A stretch of DNA of 64,000 nucleotides from Carettochelys insculpta (Eukaryota > Chordata > Testudines > Carettochelyidae), in contig NC_134138.1 of assembly GCF_033958435.1 (NCBI RefSeq), forward strand, positions 175,940,798 through 176,004,797, written 5' to 3'. Under the pieces are notes generated by a model. That model was not told the DNA's origin, did no database searches, and saw only the letters and a list, made by a program, of their open reading frames with translations. Position 1 is the stretch's first letter. Each line of letters starts with the position of its first letter. Position numbers and translations under genes: made by a program. Shown piece by piece: positions 34,447-44,537 of this stretch.

Positions 34447-34881
34447 GATTGAGTCTACAAGAGCCTCTTCCTTTCAGACGGGGCATATTAATGAGCGGGT
34501 TTGAAAGATGCTAATGAGGTGCTTCCATGAATATGCAGTGCCTCATTATCATAACGGCGGCCACAGTGATTTGAAAATGCAGCTTTGAGAATCACGCACC
34601 GCCCGTGGAGATGGGACCTTCCAAAAGGACCCCTCAGTTTTCAAAAGCCCCTTCTTCCCAACAGCAGACAGGAAGAACGGCTTTCAAAAACTGGGGTGTC
34701 TTTTCAGAAGGTTCCGTCCCCATGGGCAGCGCGCGATTCGAAAAGGTGCACTTTTGAATCGCCGCAGCCGCCATTACGCTAACGAGGCACTGCATCTTCA
34801 TGGCAGCACCTCGTTAGCATCTTTCGAACCCACTCATTAACATGCTCCTTCTGAAAGGAAGGGGCTTGTGTAGACACAGGG
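34447..34881. mobile_element. Harbinger-type MITE, 435 bp, between A and B
   Basis: Left end GATTGAGTCTACAAGAGCC, right end GGGGCTTGTGTAGACACAGGG, flanked by TTT on both sides (34444-34446, 34882-34884). Internal blocks are mirrored, for example GATGCTAATGAGGTGCTTCC near 34509 and GCACCTCGTTAGCATCTTTC near 34806. No coding potential is visible. Confidence 0.75.
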
Positions 34882-35398
34882 TTTCTGTCTATCACTACAA
34901 GTCTTCATTCAGAGATCAAAATGGAATATTAACATTTAGATGAATTTTGGGTGAAATAATATAACAGACAAGAGCCCTGTCTACACGAGCCGGCTACTTC
35001 GAAGTAGCCGCGCCAACTTCGAAATAGCGCTCGCCACATCTAGACATGGTGAGCGCTATTTCGAAGTTGAAATCGACGTAAGGTGGCGAGACGTTGAAGT
35101 TGCTATCCCCATCAGGAGATGGGAATAGCGCCCCACTTCGACATTGAACGTCAAAGTAGGGCACGTGTAGACAATCCGTGTCCCGCAACATTAAAAGAGT
35201 GCAGTCTGCCATGGCTGAGGGGTTGAGAGACGCTCTCTCTAGCCCCTGAGCTCTGTGGTCGCCGTGTGCAGCAGCCCCTTAAAGCTCCCCACCCCCTGCG
35301 TTCCTGTGCAGGAAGCTCAGAGCGCATGCAGGCGGCAGCACTGCCATACGGCCAGCCTGCACGTCTCACTGCAGCCCCAACCCACCACCCCCGCAGCG

Positions 35399-36876
35399 AT
35401 GGCTGCTCGCCAGCCCCCCAAGCGCCCCCAGGCCACCCCCCCGCAAGGGGAGCCAGGGCTCCCAGCCAGCCAGCCAGCCAGAGAAGAGGCAGCGGGGCCT
35501 CTCCTGGACAGAGGCCGAGATCCGGGACCTGCTGGGGCTCTGGGGCGAGGAGGAGGTGCTCCAGGTAATGGGGAGCAAGAGGCGGAATGCGGATGCTTTC
35601 GCTCAGATGGCCGAGGGCCTGGCTACCCGGGGTCACCCTGCCCGCACTCCTGACCATGTCAGGAGTAAGGTTAAGGAGCTGTGGCAGGGTTACGCTCAGG
35701 CCCGGGATGCGGCCAGCTGATCTGGGGCCGCCCCTGCCACTTGCCCCTTTTACAGGGAGCTCAGGGCCGTCCTGGGCCCCCGGTACACCTCCTCCCCCCT
35801 GGACACTCTTGACACATCGGCTGATGAGCCCCAGCAGGCCCCGGAGATGGAGTCCGCCCCGGAGGCAAGCCCTGCACCCCAGGGGCCCCCCCAGGAGCCC
35901 ACCCCTGGGATGCCGGAGGAGGAAGAGGGGGACTCCTCCAGCGACGGGGGCTCCGGATCACCATCCTGTCCCAGAGCTCCAGCAGGGCGTCCACCCAGTG
36001 GGTGTCCCCCGACCGTGGGAGCGGACCGTCAGGTATGTACTCCCCTGGTGCACACCCCCAGGGTTAAGGGGCAGGGACAAGGGACATGACCAGGGCCCTC
36101 CACATGCCCAGATAACCATGGCCCCAAGGACAGCAGTGGCATGTCCCTCAGAAGAGTGCATCAGCCCCTGTCCCCCAGCAGGACAGCGCCATGCCCCATC
36201 CCTGGGGATGGGGGGAGCAGAACCCAGGGTCCCCTGCGGGGGGGGACACCCATCATCAGCAGCAGCAGCATCTCCCGGGAACGGGGATGGGGAACCAGCA
36301 GCAGAGGGGTCGGGGGACAAGGGCCATGGGTCAGAGCCCACACTAACGGCTGTCTCCACTCTTCTTCCCCCCTGTGTTCCGCAGCTGCACCATCGGAGGG
36401 CCCGGAGAGCGCCGGCGAGGTGTCCGTGGTCCCGGAGAGCCCACCTGGGCCATCCCAGCAGGCCAGCCCCTCGGCGGAGCACTGACCAGCCCCAGGACGG
36501 GGCCGACGGCGGAGCCACCAGAGGACAGCCACGGACCCCCAGCTGCTCACGACCCTCCGGCATCAGCTGGAGGTGTCAGAGCAGCGCCTGCAGGCGGAGG
36601 AGCGGCAGCTGGAGCTACAAGAACGAGTGCTGGCCTGGCACCAGAAGGCTTGGGGGGGTCTTCATGCGGACCTTCGAGCGCATAGGGGAACACCTGGCCC
36701 CCCATGCCGTGCCGCCCGCCGCTCTGCCCGCCGCTCCACCTGCTGCTCCGACCGCCGTCCCACCGTCATCTGCCAAGCGGGGGCCTGCCGCCGAGGGGGA
36801 CCTGGGGCCTGCGGACACCGGCCAGCCATATTTGCCGGTTCGCCCGGCCCCCACCCAGCCTCGGCCAGGGCTCTAG
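35399..36876 (+). pseudogene. Harbinger B Myb/SANT-like gene (broken)
   Basis: Counterpart of the gene at 29945-32017. The SANT domain starts EKRQRGLSWTEAEIRDLLG at 35481 and continues through MGSKRRNADAFAQMAEGLA and SKVKELWQGYAQARDAAS, where a TGA (35716-35718 region) replaces the Arg codon of A. Exon 1 ends at 36032 (CAG/GTATGT) and exon 2 begins at 36385 (TTCCGCAG), a 352-bp intron. Exon 2 then hits a TGA after PSAEH and needs frame changes to reach the coiled-coil part (EQRLQAEERQLELQERVLAW) and the PLPVRPAP-like tail ending at 36876. The ATG at 35399 (MAARQPPKRP) is out of frame with the SANT part, as in A. Confidence 0.78.
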
Positions 36877-37040
36877 CCAAGGCGAGGGTCGCACCCTCCA
36901 ACCCCAGGCGCCAGACATTAGGGGTGCGGGGCCGAGGACGTGGCCCCCCCTCCTTTGTACATATCCCCCATTTGTAAATAGTTTGTGTTGGACCCCTGTT
37001 CTGTTCTGCTTCCTGCCCCCCCATGTAAATAGTTCCCCCC

Positions 37041-37087
<47 letters not shown>

Positions 37088-37327
37088 AATAAGAGAATGC
37101 ACTGTTTGGTTACAAACACCACGTCCATTTATTTGCCAGAAAAGTGGGGGGGGTGCTCTTGGATGCTCTGTGGTGTGGGCGTGGGGGCAGGGAGTGTTGT
37201 GGAGGATGGGTGGGTGCAGTCGGTGGCCTGCCAGTGTTCACCCCGCAGCCTGGTCAAAATGGGCCCACAGGGCCTCCCGGACCCGGATCCCCTTGGGGTC
37301 GACCTGGCAACTGGGGGCAGCGGGTGG
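36877..37327. promoter_or_regulatory. Harbinger B intergenic region
   Basis: Three UGUANAUA-type sites in SANT sense (36956-36963, 36973-36980, 37024-37031), as in A though at different spacing. A TA dinucleotide tract follows at 37045-37084. On the minus strand AATAAA lies at 37133-37128, a likely polyadenylation signal for the nuclease gene. Confidence 0.55.
37045..37084. repeat. TA dinucleotide microsatellite
   Basis: About 20 units of TA between the two genes of Harbinger B. Element A has an AT-rich stretch at the same place but no such run, so it expanded after the copies parted. Confidence 0.9.
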
Positions 37328-38596
37328 CTATACGTCGGCCCTGTCAGCCTCCACAGCCAAGCCCTGGGAGAAGGCCTCCCCCTTGCTCTCCACCAGGTTG
37401 TGGAGTGCGCTGCACGCACCCACAACCTGGGGGATGCTGGGCAGGCCTGCATCCAGGCGGGTGAGGAGACACCTCCAGCACCCTTTGAGGTGGCCGAAAG
37501 TGTGCTCGACCACCTGGCGCGCATGGTTCAAGCACGTGTTGAACCGCTCCTGGCTGGCTGTGAGATGGCCCGTGTAAGGGTGCATGAGCCAGGGCCGGAG
37601 AGCGTACGCCACGTCTGTGACGACGCAGAGGGGCATGGTGGTGTCCCCCACAGGGATCTCCCACTGGGGGATGTAGGTCCCCGCCTCCAGCCGGTGGCAC
37701 AGGCCCGAATTTTTGAATACCCGGGAGTAGAGGGTGCTGCCAGGCCAACCAACATAAATGTCCAGGAAGCGGCCTTGGCTGTCCACCAAGGCCTGGAGGA
37801 CCACCAAATGGTATACCTTCCTGTTGAGGAAGCGTCCTCCGCTGTGCTCTGGGGCACGGATGGGGATATGGGTCCCATCCAGAGCCCCAAAGCAATTTGG
37901 GAAGCCCAGGCTGGCAAACGCCACGATGGCAGCATCTGGGTCCCCAAGCCGCACGAGCCTGTGGAGGAGCAGCGCATTGACTGCGTGGACGACCTGCCGG
38001 GGAAGGACATGAGAGAGCACCAGTGAGGGGTGTGCAGGGTGTGTCTGGCCCTCCACCCCAGGGCTCCCTCCCCCAGGGCTCCCCCCCACCCGGGTCCTCT
38101 TACCTCCATAAGGACAGCCCCGACGGTGGCCTTGCTGACGCCAAACTGCTGCCCTACAGATCGGTAGCTGTCTGGAGTGGCCAGCTTCCAGACAGTGATG
38201 CCAACTCGTTTCTTGACCGTGAGGGCACTCGCATGGAGGTTTCCTGGTGCTGTAAGGCAGTGGTGAGCCACTGGCAGAGCTCCAGGAATGTCTGCTGTCT
38301 CATGCAGAAATTCTGGAGCCAGCGCTCGTTGTCCCACTCGCCGAGCACCAGCCGCTCCCACCAGTCCGTGCTCGTGGGGTAGCTCCACAGCCGGTGGCGT
38401 GTGCGGCGGGGGGGGTGGTGTGTGTGTGGAGGGCAGCAAGGGCTGGGGCTGCTTCCTCATCCCCTGGGGGCAGCTCCTCTTCCACGAATAAAAGGTGATC
38501 AGCTGCCTCCTGCATAGCACTGAGCAGGGCAAGCACTGCTCCTGCAGGGGTGGGTGGGTGGACCTCTGGCTGCTGCTGCTGCTGCTGGGGGTCCAT
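37328..38596 (-). pseudogene. Harbinger B HARBI1-like DDE nuclease (broken)
   Basis: Starts MDPQQQQQQPEVHPPTP at 38596. Exon 1 ends at 38104 (GTAAGA) and exon 2 starts at 37993 after CCCCGGCAG, a 110-bp intron. Exon 2 is open for 221 codons and keeps NCFGALDGTHIPI and RQVVEHTFGHLKG, but the second catalytic motif reads GWPGSTLYSRVF where A has GWDGSTHDARVF, so the acidic residue is lost. Exon 1 has two frameshifts: one near the C-rich tract at about 38410 and a one-base loss near 38232 relative to A. A stop after VEADRADV ends it earlier than in A. It cannot encode an active nuclease. Confidence 0.88.
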
Positions 38597-38955
38597 ACTG
38601 CTTCAACGTGGTGTGCATGCCTGTGGCTCTGCAGACCGCGTGCTGTGCAGGCTGAGTGTGTCTGGGAGGGGCCCTTTAAGGGAGTGGCTAGCTGTTGCCC
38701 CGGAAGTGCTAGTCCGCCCTGTGACCCTGTCTGCAGCTGTTCCTGGCACCCTTATTTCGATGTGGGCCGCTGTGGTGTGTAGACGCTCCCCTGCAGCGCC
38801 TACTTCGATGTAGTGCTGCCCAACGTCAACGTTGAACGTCGACGGCACCAGCCCTGGAGGACGTGCAGACGCTATTCATCGAAATAGCTTATTTCGATTT
38901 TGCTACATTGAAATAAGCTATTTCGATGTAGCGTCCCCGTGTAGACATAACTAAG

Positions 38956-39682
38956 ATGCTTAACGGATAAATTACCTTATATTAATTGCCACAGTTTTTG
39001 GGAGACAAGTTCAATCAAAAGCCTCTTGTATTCTCTCAGGCCAGGAGGCTGCTACAAATGTATACCTTTTGTCCACCCTTTGGATAGGATCCTTTTTTAT
39101 CTCATATCTGCCTGGATGCTGTAAGCCATAAAGGATGAGAGCCCTGGAGATCTTAGTACTCTTATAATAGACATTGATGTAACTTTGGACTAATCTGAAA
39201 AAAATCCATGTGCAACCACAAGTTTCTATTATGTCTCTGAGCCTCAAAAATCAGTCTCATGTCTGTATGTAGATTGATCTTTTAACAAATGCACTCTCTT
39301 TGCTTTTTTAATAAATGTTATTCTAGTTCATAAGAACTGACTGTATGGGTGTATTTGGGATAAGGTCTGAAATATTTGTTGACCTGGAAGGTAATGTGTC
39401 TGACCCTTTGGGACTGATAGAACTTCATCTGACTGAGGCGTCTGGGTATAAGCCTGAATTTGAATACTTTTAGACAACAGCACTGATTGGACTCAGATTG
39501 ACCTATGAGGTAGTACATAAACTGTTTTGTGCTGGCTTGGTGACTACAAACAATTGAATGACCACTACCTTTGACGACTGGCATCCATTTATTGGCTCAC
39601 CTGGCTCCCTTGGGACACCAGTTATTACACCCTCAATCCCTGCCCCAGCCCTGAGCCTGCTCTAGCACCAAAATTTCCCTCT
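38956..39682. other. Intronic DNA, possible old LTR-like sequence
   Basis: No gene seen. The part around 39300-39440 (TTAATAAATGTTATTC, GACCTGGAAGGTAATGTGTC) reads like the 3' part of an LTR with an AATAAA signal, but I cannot set borders. Confidence 0.3.
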
Positions 39683-39995
39683 GGCTACATCTACAATACA
39701 GAGTTATTTTGAAATAAGATATTTCAAAACAGCTATTTCAAAATATCTTATTTCTAAATAACACAGCTAGGCTGGGGCTACACTACCCCTCCCTTTTGGA
39801 AGGGGCATGTAAATTATAGGGATTGGAACTGTTTAAGGAAGTGCTGATATGAATATTCAGCACCTCATTAGCATAGCAGCAGCCTTTCACTCTTCGAAAG
39901 TACTGCTTTTGAAATGCAAACTGGCTGTGTAGACGTGGGTACTTCGAAATAAACCCCAGACTTCAAAATTCCCTTATTCCCAAAATGAATTAAAG
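39683..39995. mobile_element. Two truncated, nested MITE fragments
   Basis: An outer fragment starts GGCTACATCTACAATACAGAG and contains TATTTCAAAACAGCTATTTC, like the outer element at 20938. At about 39770 a second MITE begins (GCTGGGGCTACACTACCCC). It matches the left half of the element at 58722-59156, for example GCACCTCATTAGCATAGCAG and AATAAACCCCAGACTTC. It breaks off near 39995 without a right end. Confidence 0.6.
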
Positions 39996-39999
39996 GAGC

Positions 40000-41415
40000 T
40001 AGATGAGGTCACTCAATTGTATTAATGAACTATATAGGCTATAACATATTAACATAATGTGAGTTGGTAGATACCTATACAGGTATACTCCCTCTCAGGG
40101 GTATTCTCTTTTTTATATGGTAACCCTACCAGGCATGGTTTCTGTACAGGGGGATAGAGGACACTTCAGCTGGCATTGCTGTAGCAGTGGGGGCATGAGC
40201 AACAGCCCAGCAAGAGAAACTCCTTGTGTCTGAACACCACAGGTACTGGGACTTTCAGGGATGGTAGTGAAGGTTCAGTCGTGGTCTTCCTGCACAGTTT
40301 TTGGCCTCCAGGAACCCAGAAGGAAAGCTGACATTTTTAAGTTTGGTCTTGATCACTTGTGAAAACTCTCATGCAGAGGTCCCATTCCCTCAGAAAACAG
40401 AGAAAAGGCAAGCCCAACAACCTCCCCACACTCTGGTATCACATTCAGCAGGAGACTTCTTCCCACCCAAATGACATTGCATTGTCCCCACGCTTGATAT
40501 CAGAGTAACATACAGGGATAAAGAACTGTATAGGGGAAATGAAAGGAGGATAATCCCTGGTAGGTGCAAAATGACACACTCTGGGTGGCTGTGAGTAGCC
40601 AGGACAGGAGATGGTAGGATGGTGAGGGAGTACAGTGCATGGGATCATGTTTTTGGATGGTGAGTGCAGTGTAGGAAGGAACAGGGAGTTTTGACTGAAG
40701 GACCGCTATATCTTGAAAAGGGCATTTGTATAAAACATAATTTGGAACACAACATGGATGTCACACACAAACACAACATGAACTGATTTGGTCATCTGCA
40801 ACCACCCACCTTCCAACTTCCCTGCCAACTCTTGTCTCTGATTGCTACATCTTTGTACCATTAGACCATCCTATGGGCAAGGAATATGTCTGTGTTTTGT
40901 TCCATAAGGCATCTTGTACTCTGAGTGTTGTGACTTGATTATAAATACCTGCAATCAGAATACATCTGTTTCATCTGTAATAGCCTCCCCGATGAGCCAT
41001 CACAGTTTCCGTGACATGGGAAACTTACTGAGAAACCAAATTCAGGAGCTGAGCTTTTGTCACCATTCAGTACTCACATCTTCCACTCTACTATTTCTTT
41101 GCTATGAATGGTCATAATTTATATGTTAATAGTTATAATCACTAATTGTAAGCAGGCCCAGTCAACAGCACTGGGGAAAAGTATTTTAAAAATAGCAGCT
41201 GTGGCTCTTTTCTCATCACGTAAATGGACTGTTTTATCTCAAGACTCAATGAACAGACACTTTAGCAAATGGTGATTGATAGGCCTCACAGTGGAATGGG
41301 GCTAGCGATCAATCTCTTTCATGTCTCTAACATATGTAATCCTCCCGAGACATCATTATTCAAAAAGCAATTCAAATTAAATAGGGGGAAAAAAAGAAAA
41401 ACAGAATGACATGCT
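40000..41415. other. Intronic DNA, nothing recognised
   Basis: The sequence leading to the donor side of exon 3. No repeat family or extra coding exon could be recognised. Confidence 0.45.
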
Positions 41416-41418
41416 TAC

Positions 41419-41530
41419 TGTAGCTAATTCATCAAACTTGCCAAAGAGTTCATTCAGAAGCTTCACCAGCTCTTGAGCAGTGCACTGTGATGCCAAACTA
41501 GTGAACCCCACAATGTCCGCAAACAAAATG
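41419..41530 (-). CDS. ADCY1: ADCY1 coding exon (C1a domain, probable exon 3)
   Basis: A 112-bp exon. On the minus strand the acceptor CTTCTCTTTGCAG is followed by a C that completes a split serine codon, then 37 codons reading [37 protein letters not shown], and a GTAAGC donor. The aspartate in FADIVGFT is the first metal-binding residue of the class III cyclase active site. The exon enters in phase 2, matching the AG left over from the exon at 60833, and leaves in phase 0. The phrase [19 protein letters not shown] is how I distinguish AC1 from AC2, AC7 and AC8, whose versions differ at several positions. No defects seen. Confidence 0.94.
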
Positions 41531-41533
41531 CTG

Positions 41534-42910
41534 CAAAGAGAAGGAAGGAAACATTAGTGGAGAACACACCTTCTTATCCTACTTATGTTCTGTGCCCTGA
41601 GTGCTACCCAGCTCACAAACCCAAGCAAACCAGGATTCCCACCAATAAAATGCTTTGCTGAGCACAAATCTCTGAGATAAAGTATCATCTTGCATTCAAA
41701 GCACAAAACTATGAATCAGGAAAACATGTCTTCTGTTCGTGGCTCTGCCAGAGGCTTCCAAGGACCTCAAGCAAGTTTTGTGGTCCCATGATGGTAAGGG
41801 TCTGAGTGCCTGTCCGTTAGGATAGTGGAATTATCTTCACTTTACAAATGGGAACTGAGACACAGAGAGGCTGGAGTGTCTTGCTCCACATTAGCATGCA
41901 AACCTGTGTCAGAACAGGGCTAGTAAGTCTTAGGCTAAGACGCAAACCACTGGACCAACCGTCTACATGTAAAATAGACATAATTCGCACAAAGTACTGC
42001 GAGGCGCAAAATCTTCGAAGCTTTTGAAGAATTACTGCTGTGGACCAGGACTCGAGAGATCTGGGTTCAACTCTTGCTTTGCCAGAGACTGTAAAAAAAC
42101 CAATGGGCAAATCACCTAGGTTGGACTTTTCAAAGCACCCTAAGGGAGTTAATGACCAAAATCTATTACTGGGATTTATATGCCCAACTACCCTCTCTGC
42201 CTACGTGGCACTTTGCTACCTCACGGGAATGTTAAGGAGATAAATCTGTATATTCTTGGGAGTTACACAATTATGGTGTTAAAAGTGCAATAAGTAGTTA
42301 GGAAGATCCTTGAATGGAACTGAATAGAAGTACTAACCATTCAGATTAACTCATCTGCTGGCCCAGGCCTCAGGCCAGCTATGGAAATCTTATAGATTTA
42401 CTCACATGCAGTACCCAGCCTAAATAACATCATTTTTTAATATAGGTTTATAAAAATGCCACCAAAGCATGCTCTAGATGTGCTCGCATAACTTAAAACA
42501 TGTATTGAAAACAGCAATTTAACATAACCCAGGACAAATGTCTCCCCTCCAAAATAATTTTGCACTCTTACAATTGAAACTACTTCCCACCCAATTAACA
42601 TAACAGGTGCTCGAAACATAAATTTAACCAGATTCCCAACCTAGCCCATTGTCAAAGTCACATCAGCTACCCGGCCACCATAAATCCTCCCAATCCCTAA
42701 TTTGATTCCATGAAATTGCTAAAATTAATTCTGCCCCCCAAAATTCTTTTTAGCTTCCCAGCCTAGGTAACCTAGCCCAACACAACAAAACTGAGCCTTC
42801 TAAATTTTAACAGCTCCAGACCTAGCTATAGCTATGCAAGCACATATGTGCTGTTGTCTGAATCCTTGGAGTAACTCCTCTTTGCTTTCTAGAACTCACT
42901 TTCTTAGTTC
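41534..42910. other. Intronic DNA, nothing recognised
   Basis: Starts with the exon 3 acceptor tract. The stretch 41790-42240 contains phrases such as AACTGAGACACAGAGAGG and CACAATTATGGTG that resemble old, unclassified amniote repeats. No coding evidence. Confidence 0.4.
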
Positions 42911-42921
42911 ATTGTTTAAAC

Positions 42922-43251
42922 CAGGGGTCAGCAATCCCCAGCACTTGTGCCAAGGATGACATGTGGGCCGATTTTCAATGACAGGTGAAGCAGGAGCTCA
43001 GCCCCACCCTCTTCTTCAATGCAGCTGGGAGCTTGCTCAAAGCCATGCCACCTGAGCATTAACAAAAGAGCAGCTAATGCTACCAAATACGACCTAAAAG
43101 GCAAAGCTCTGCATCTTTATTTATTTATTAATGAAGATGTTGTAAGTGGGACTATTAGTGACTTTAAAAAGTATCACTGGTGTTCTGACTGTACATAGAG
43201 ATTAAAAGGTCAAATTTCAGCATGCCTCCGCAGAAAGGTTGCTGACCTGGG
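42922..43251. mobile_element. hAT-type non-autonomous element, 330 bp
   Basis: Inverted ends CAGGGGTCAGCAATCC and GGTTGCTGACCTGGG are flanked by an exact 8-bp duplication GTTTAAAC at 42914-42921 and 43252-43259. The 8-bp duplication and the CAGGGGTCAGCAA terminus fit the hAT superfamily. No transposase inside. Confidence 0.85.
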
Positions 43252-43259
43252 GTTTAAAC

Positions 43260-44094
43260 ATACAGGGCTCAGGAATTTCATAATTGATATCTGTGATATT
43301 ATATACATTGGGGCAGCACCCTGTAGCCCCCATATTTCTCATTTTGTATATAATTGTGATATTGCATATAAAGCATGCAATATCAGTTATCAGGGGAAAG
43401 GTTATGATCTTCTGAAAGTCATTTCTCTATCCATATGTGTATGTCATTAATGAAGATGAAGTGAGGAGTCTTGAGCTGTAGGACAGTCATTAAAACATGC
43501 AGTAAATTGGGAATCAGTCAGATATTAACTCCCCAGAGATAAAATCAAGGAAAATAACCAATGCCTAGCAGGTATCAAAACAATAATCTGCCCAGTAAGG
43601 AGGTTACAATTCAGTGACTCACCTGCACGAGGCCACTTCTGGAGAACTGCTTAACCTTTTCTGGGGACTCAGCAGTGTCCATCAGACATGCATGGACTTG
43701 GGATTCTCCAAGCACATGGTATTGAGGGTATAAAAAAGATCACAGGGGCCCCAGGCTTTGCCTTTCTCCTGTCTACACTTATGCTGCAAACAAGAAGGAT
43801 AATGAGAAGAAGACTGTAGACTCCAACTGAGGAGACTGGCCCAGATCTAAGGGACAAATATGTATATTAAGGACTGCAATATCCAGTGTGAGAAACACTG
43901 CTTAATCTAGTTGTTGCCCAGTCTAACAGGTTTAAGAGTTTAGACAGTGAGCAGTAAAACTATTGACTTTTTGCATTTCACTTGCAGTTACTTAAAATCT
44001 ATCTTGTGTAGTCAGAAAATTGTTTCACCCTTTATCTTTACCAGTCCATTTTCTTGAAATGTTTTAAAGGTTGGAGTATATCCAATTTGCACTG
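43260..44094. other. Intronic DNA, nothing recognised
   Basis: No gene or nameable repeat. A run near 43300-43390 repeats GATATTATATA and GATATTGCATATA-like phrases but is not a clean tandem array. Confidence 0.4.
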
Positions 44095-44097
44095 ATG

Positions 44098-44534
44098 GGC
44101 TACGTCTACACTAGCCCCAAACTTCGAAATGGCCACACAAATGGCCATTTCGAAGTTTACTAATGAAGCGCTGAAATGCATATTCAGCACTTCATTAGCA
44201 TACGGGCGGCCGCGGCACTTCAAAACTGACGCGCCTCACTGCCGCGTGGCTCGTCCCGAAGGGGTTCCTTTTCGAAAGGACCCCGCCTACTTCGAAGTCC
44301 CCTTATTCCCATGAGCTGAATGGGAATAAGGGGACTTCAAAGTAGGCGGGGTCCTTTCGAAAAGAAGCCCCGTCGGGACGAGACGCGCGGTGGTGAGGCG
44401 CGTCAATTTCGAAGTGCCGCGGCCGCCCGCTTGCTAATGAAGCACTGAATATGCATTTCAGCGCTTCATTAGTAAACTTTGAAATGGCCATTTGTGTGGC
44501 CATTTCGAAGTTTGGGGCTAGTGTAGACATGGCC
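44098..44534. mobile_element. Foldback Harbinger MITE, 437 bp (copy 1)
   Basis: Nearly the whole element is one inverted repeat around a centre at about 44316 (CCCATGAGCTGAATGGG). Ends are GGGCTACGTCTACACTAGCC and GGCTAGTGTAGACATGGCC, with target duplication ATG at 44095-44097 and 44535-44537. Internal marks are AACTTCGAAATGGCC, CAAATGGCCATTTCGAAG and GCATATTCAGCACTTCATTA. Same family as 55645-56080 and 56471-56906. Confidence 0.9.
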
Positions 44535-44537
44535 ATG

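Larger units (their letters stand above)
34973..38952. mobile_element. Harbinger transposon B, 3980 bp
   Basis: A second copy of the same element type, 789 bp to the right of A and in the same orientation. It starts AGCCCTGTCTACACGAG and ends CCGTGTAGACATAACT, with exact target duplication AAG at 34970-34972 and 38953-38955. Gene order matches A: SANT-like gene rightward (35399-36876), nuclease gene leftward (38596-37328). It lacks the 444-bp LTR insertion of A and has a TA microsatellite between the genes. Both genes are broken. Because A and B have different target triplets they are independent insertions, not halves of a duplication. Confidence 0.9.
5817..41418 (-). other. ADCY1: ADCY1 intron 3 (about 35.6 kb)
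   Basis: The interval between the two C1a exons, with donor GTAAGC at 41418-41413 and acceptor AG at 5818-5817 on the minus strand. It holds most of the repeats in the window, including both Harbinger transposons, a DIRS element, CR1 copies, a hAT element and about ten MITEs. Harbinger nuclease genes inside it run in the same direction as ADCY1; the SANT genes run against it. Confidence 0.85.

Noticed and set aside
35587..36876. Plus-strand open frame of 429 codons
   Set aside because: It overlaps the SANT gene of Harbinger B in another frame, runs through its intron, and reads as a proline/arginine-rich shadow without the SANT motifs.
36704..38026. Plus-strand open frame of 440 codons
   Set aside because: It is the antisense of the Harbinger B nuclease gene; the real reading is on the minus strand with DDE motifs and introns.
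44098..44534. CRISPR-like or tandem repeat array
   Set aside because: The repeated strings are the two arms of one palindromic MITE, not regularly spaced direct repeats, and this is animal nuclear DNA.
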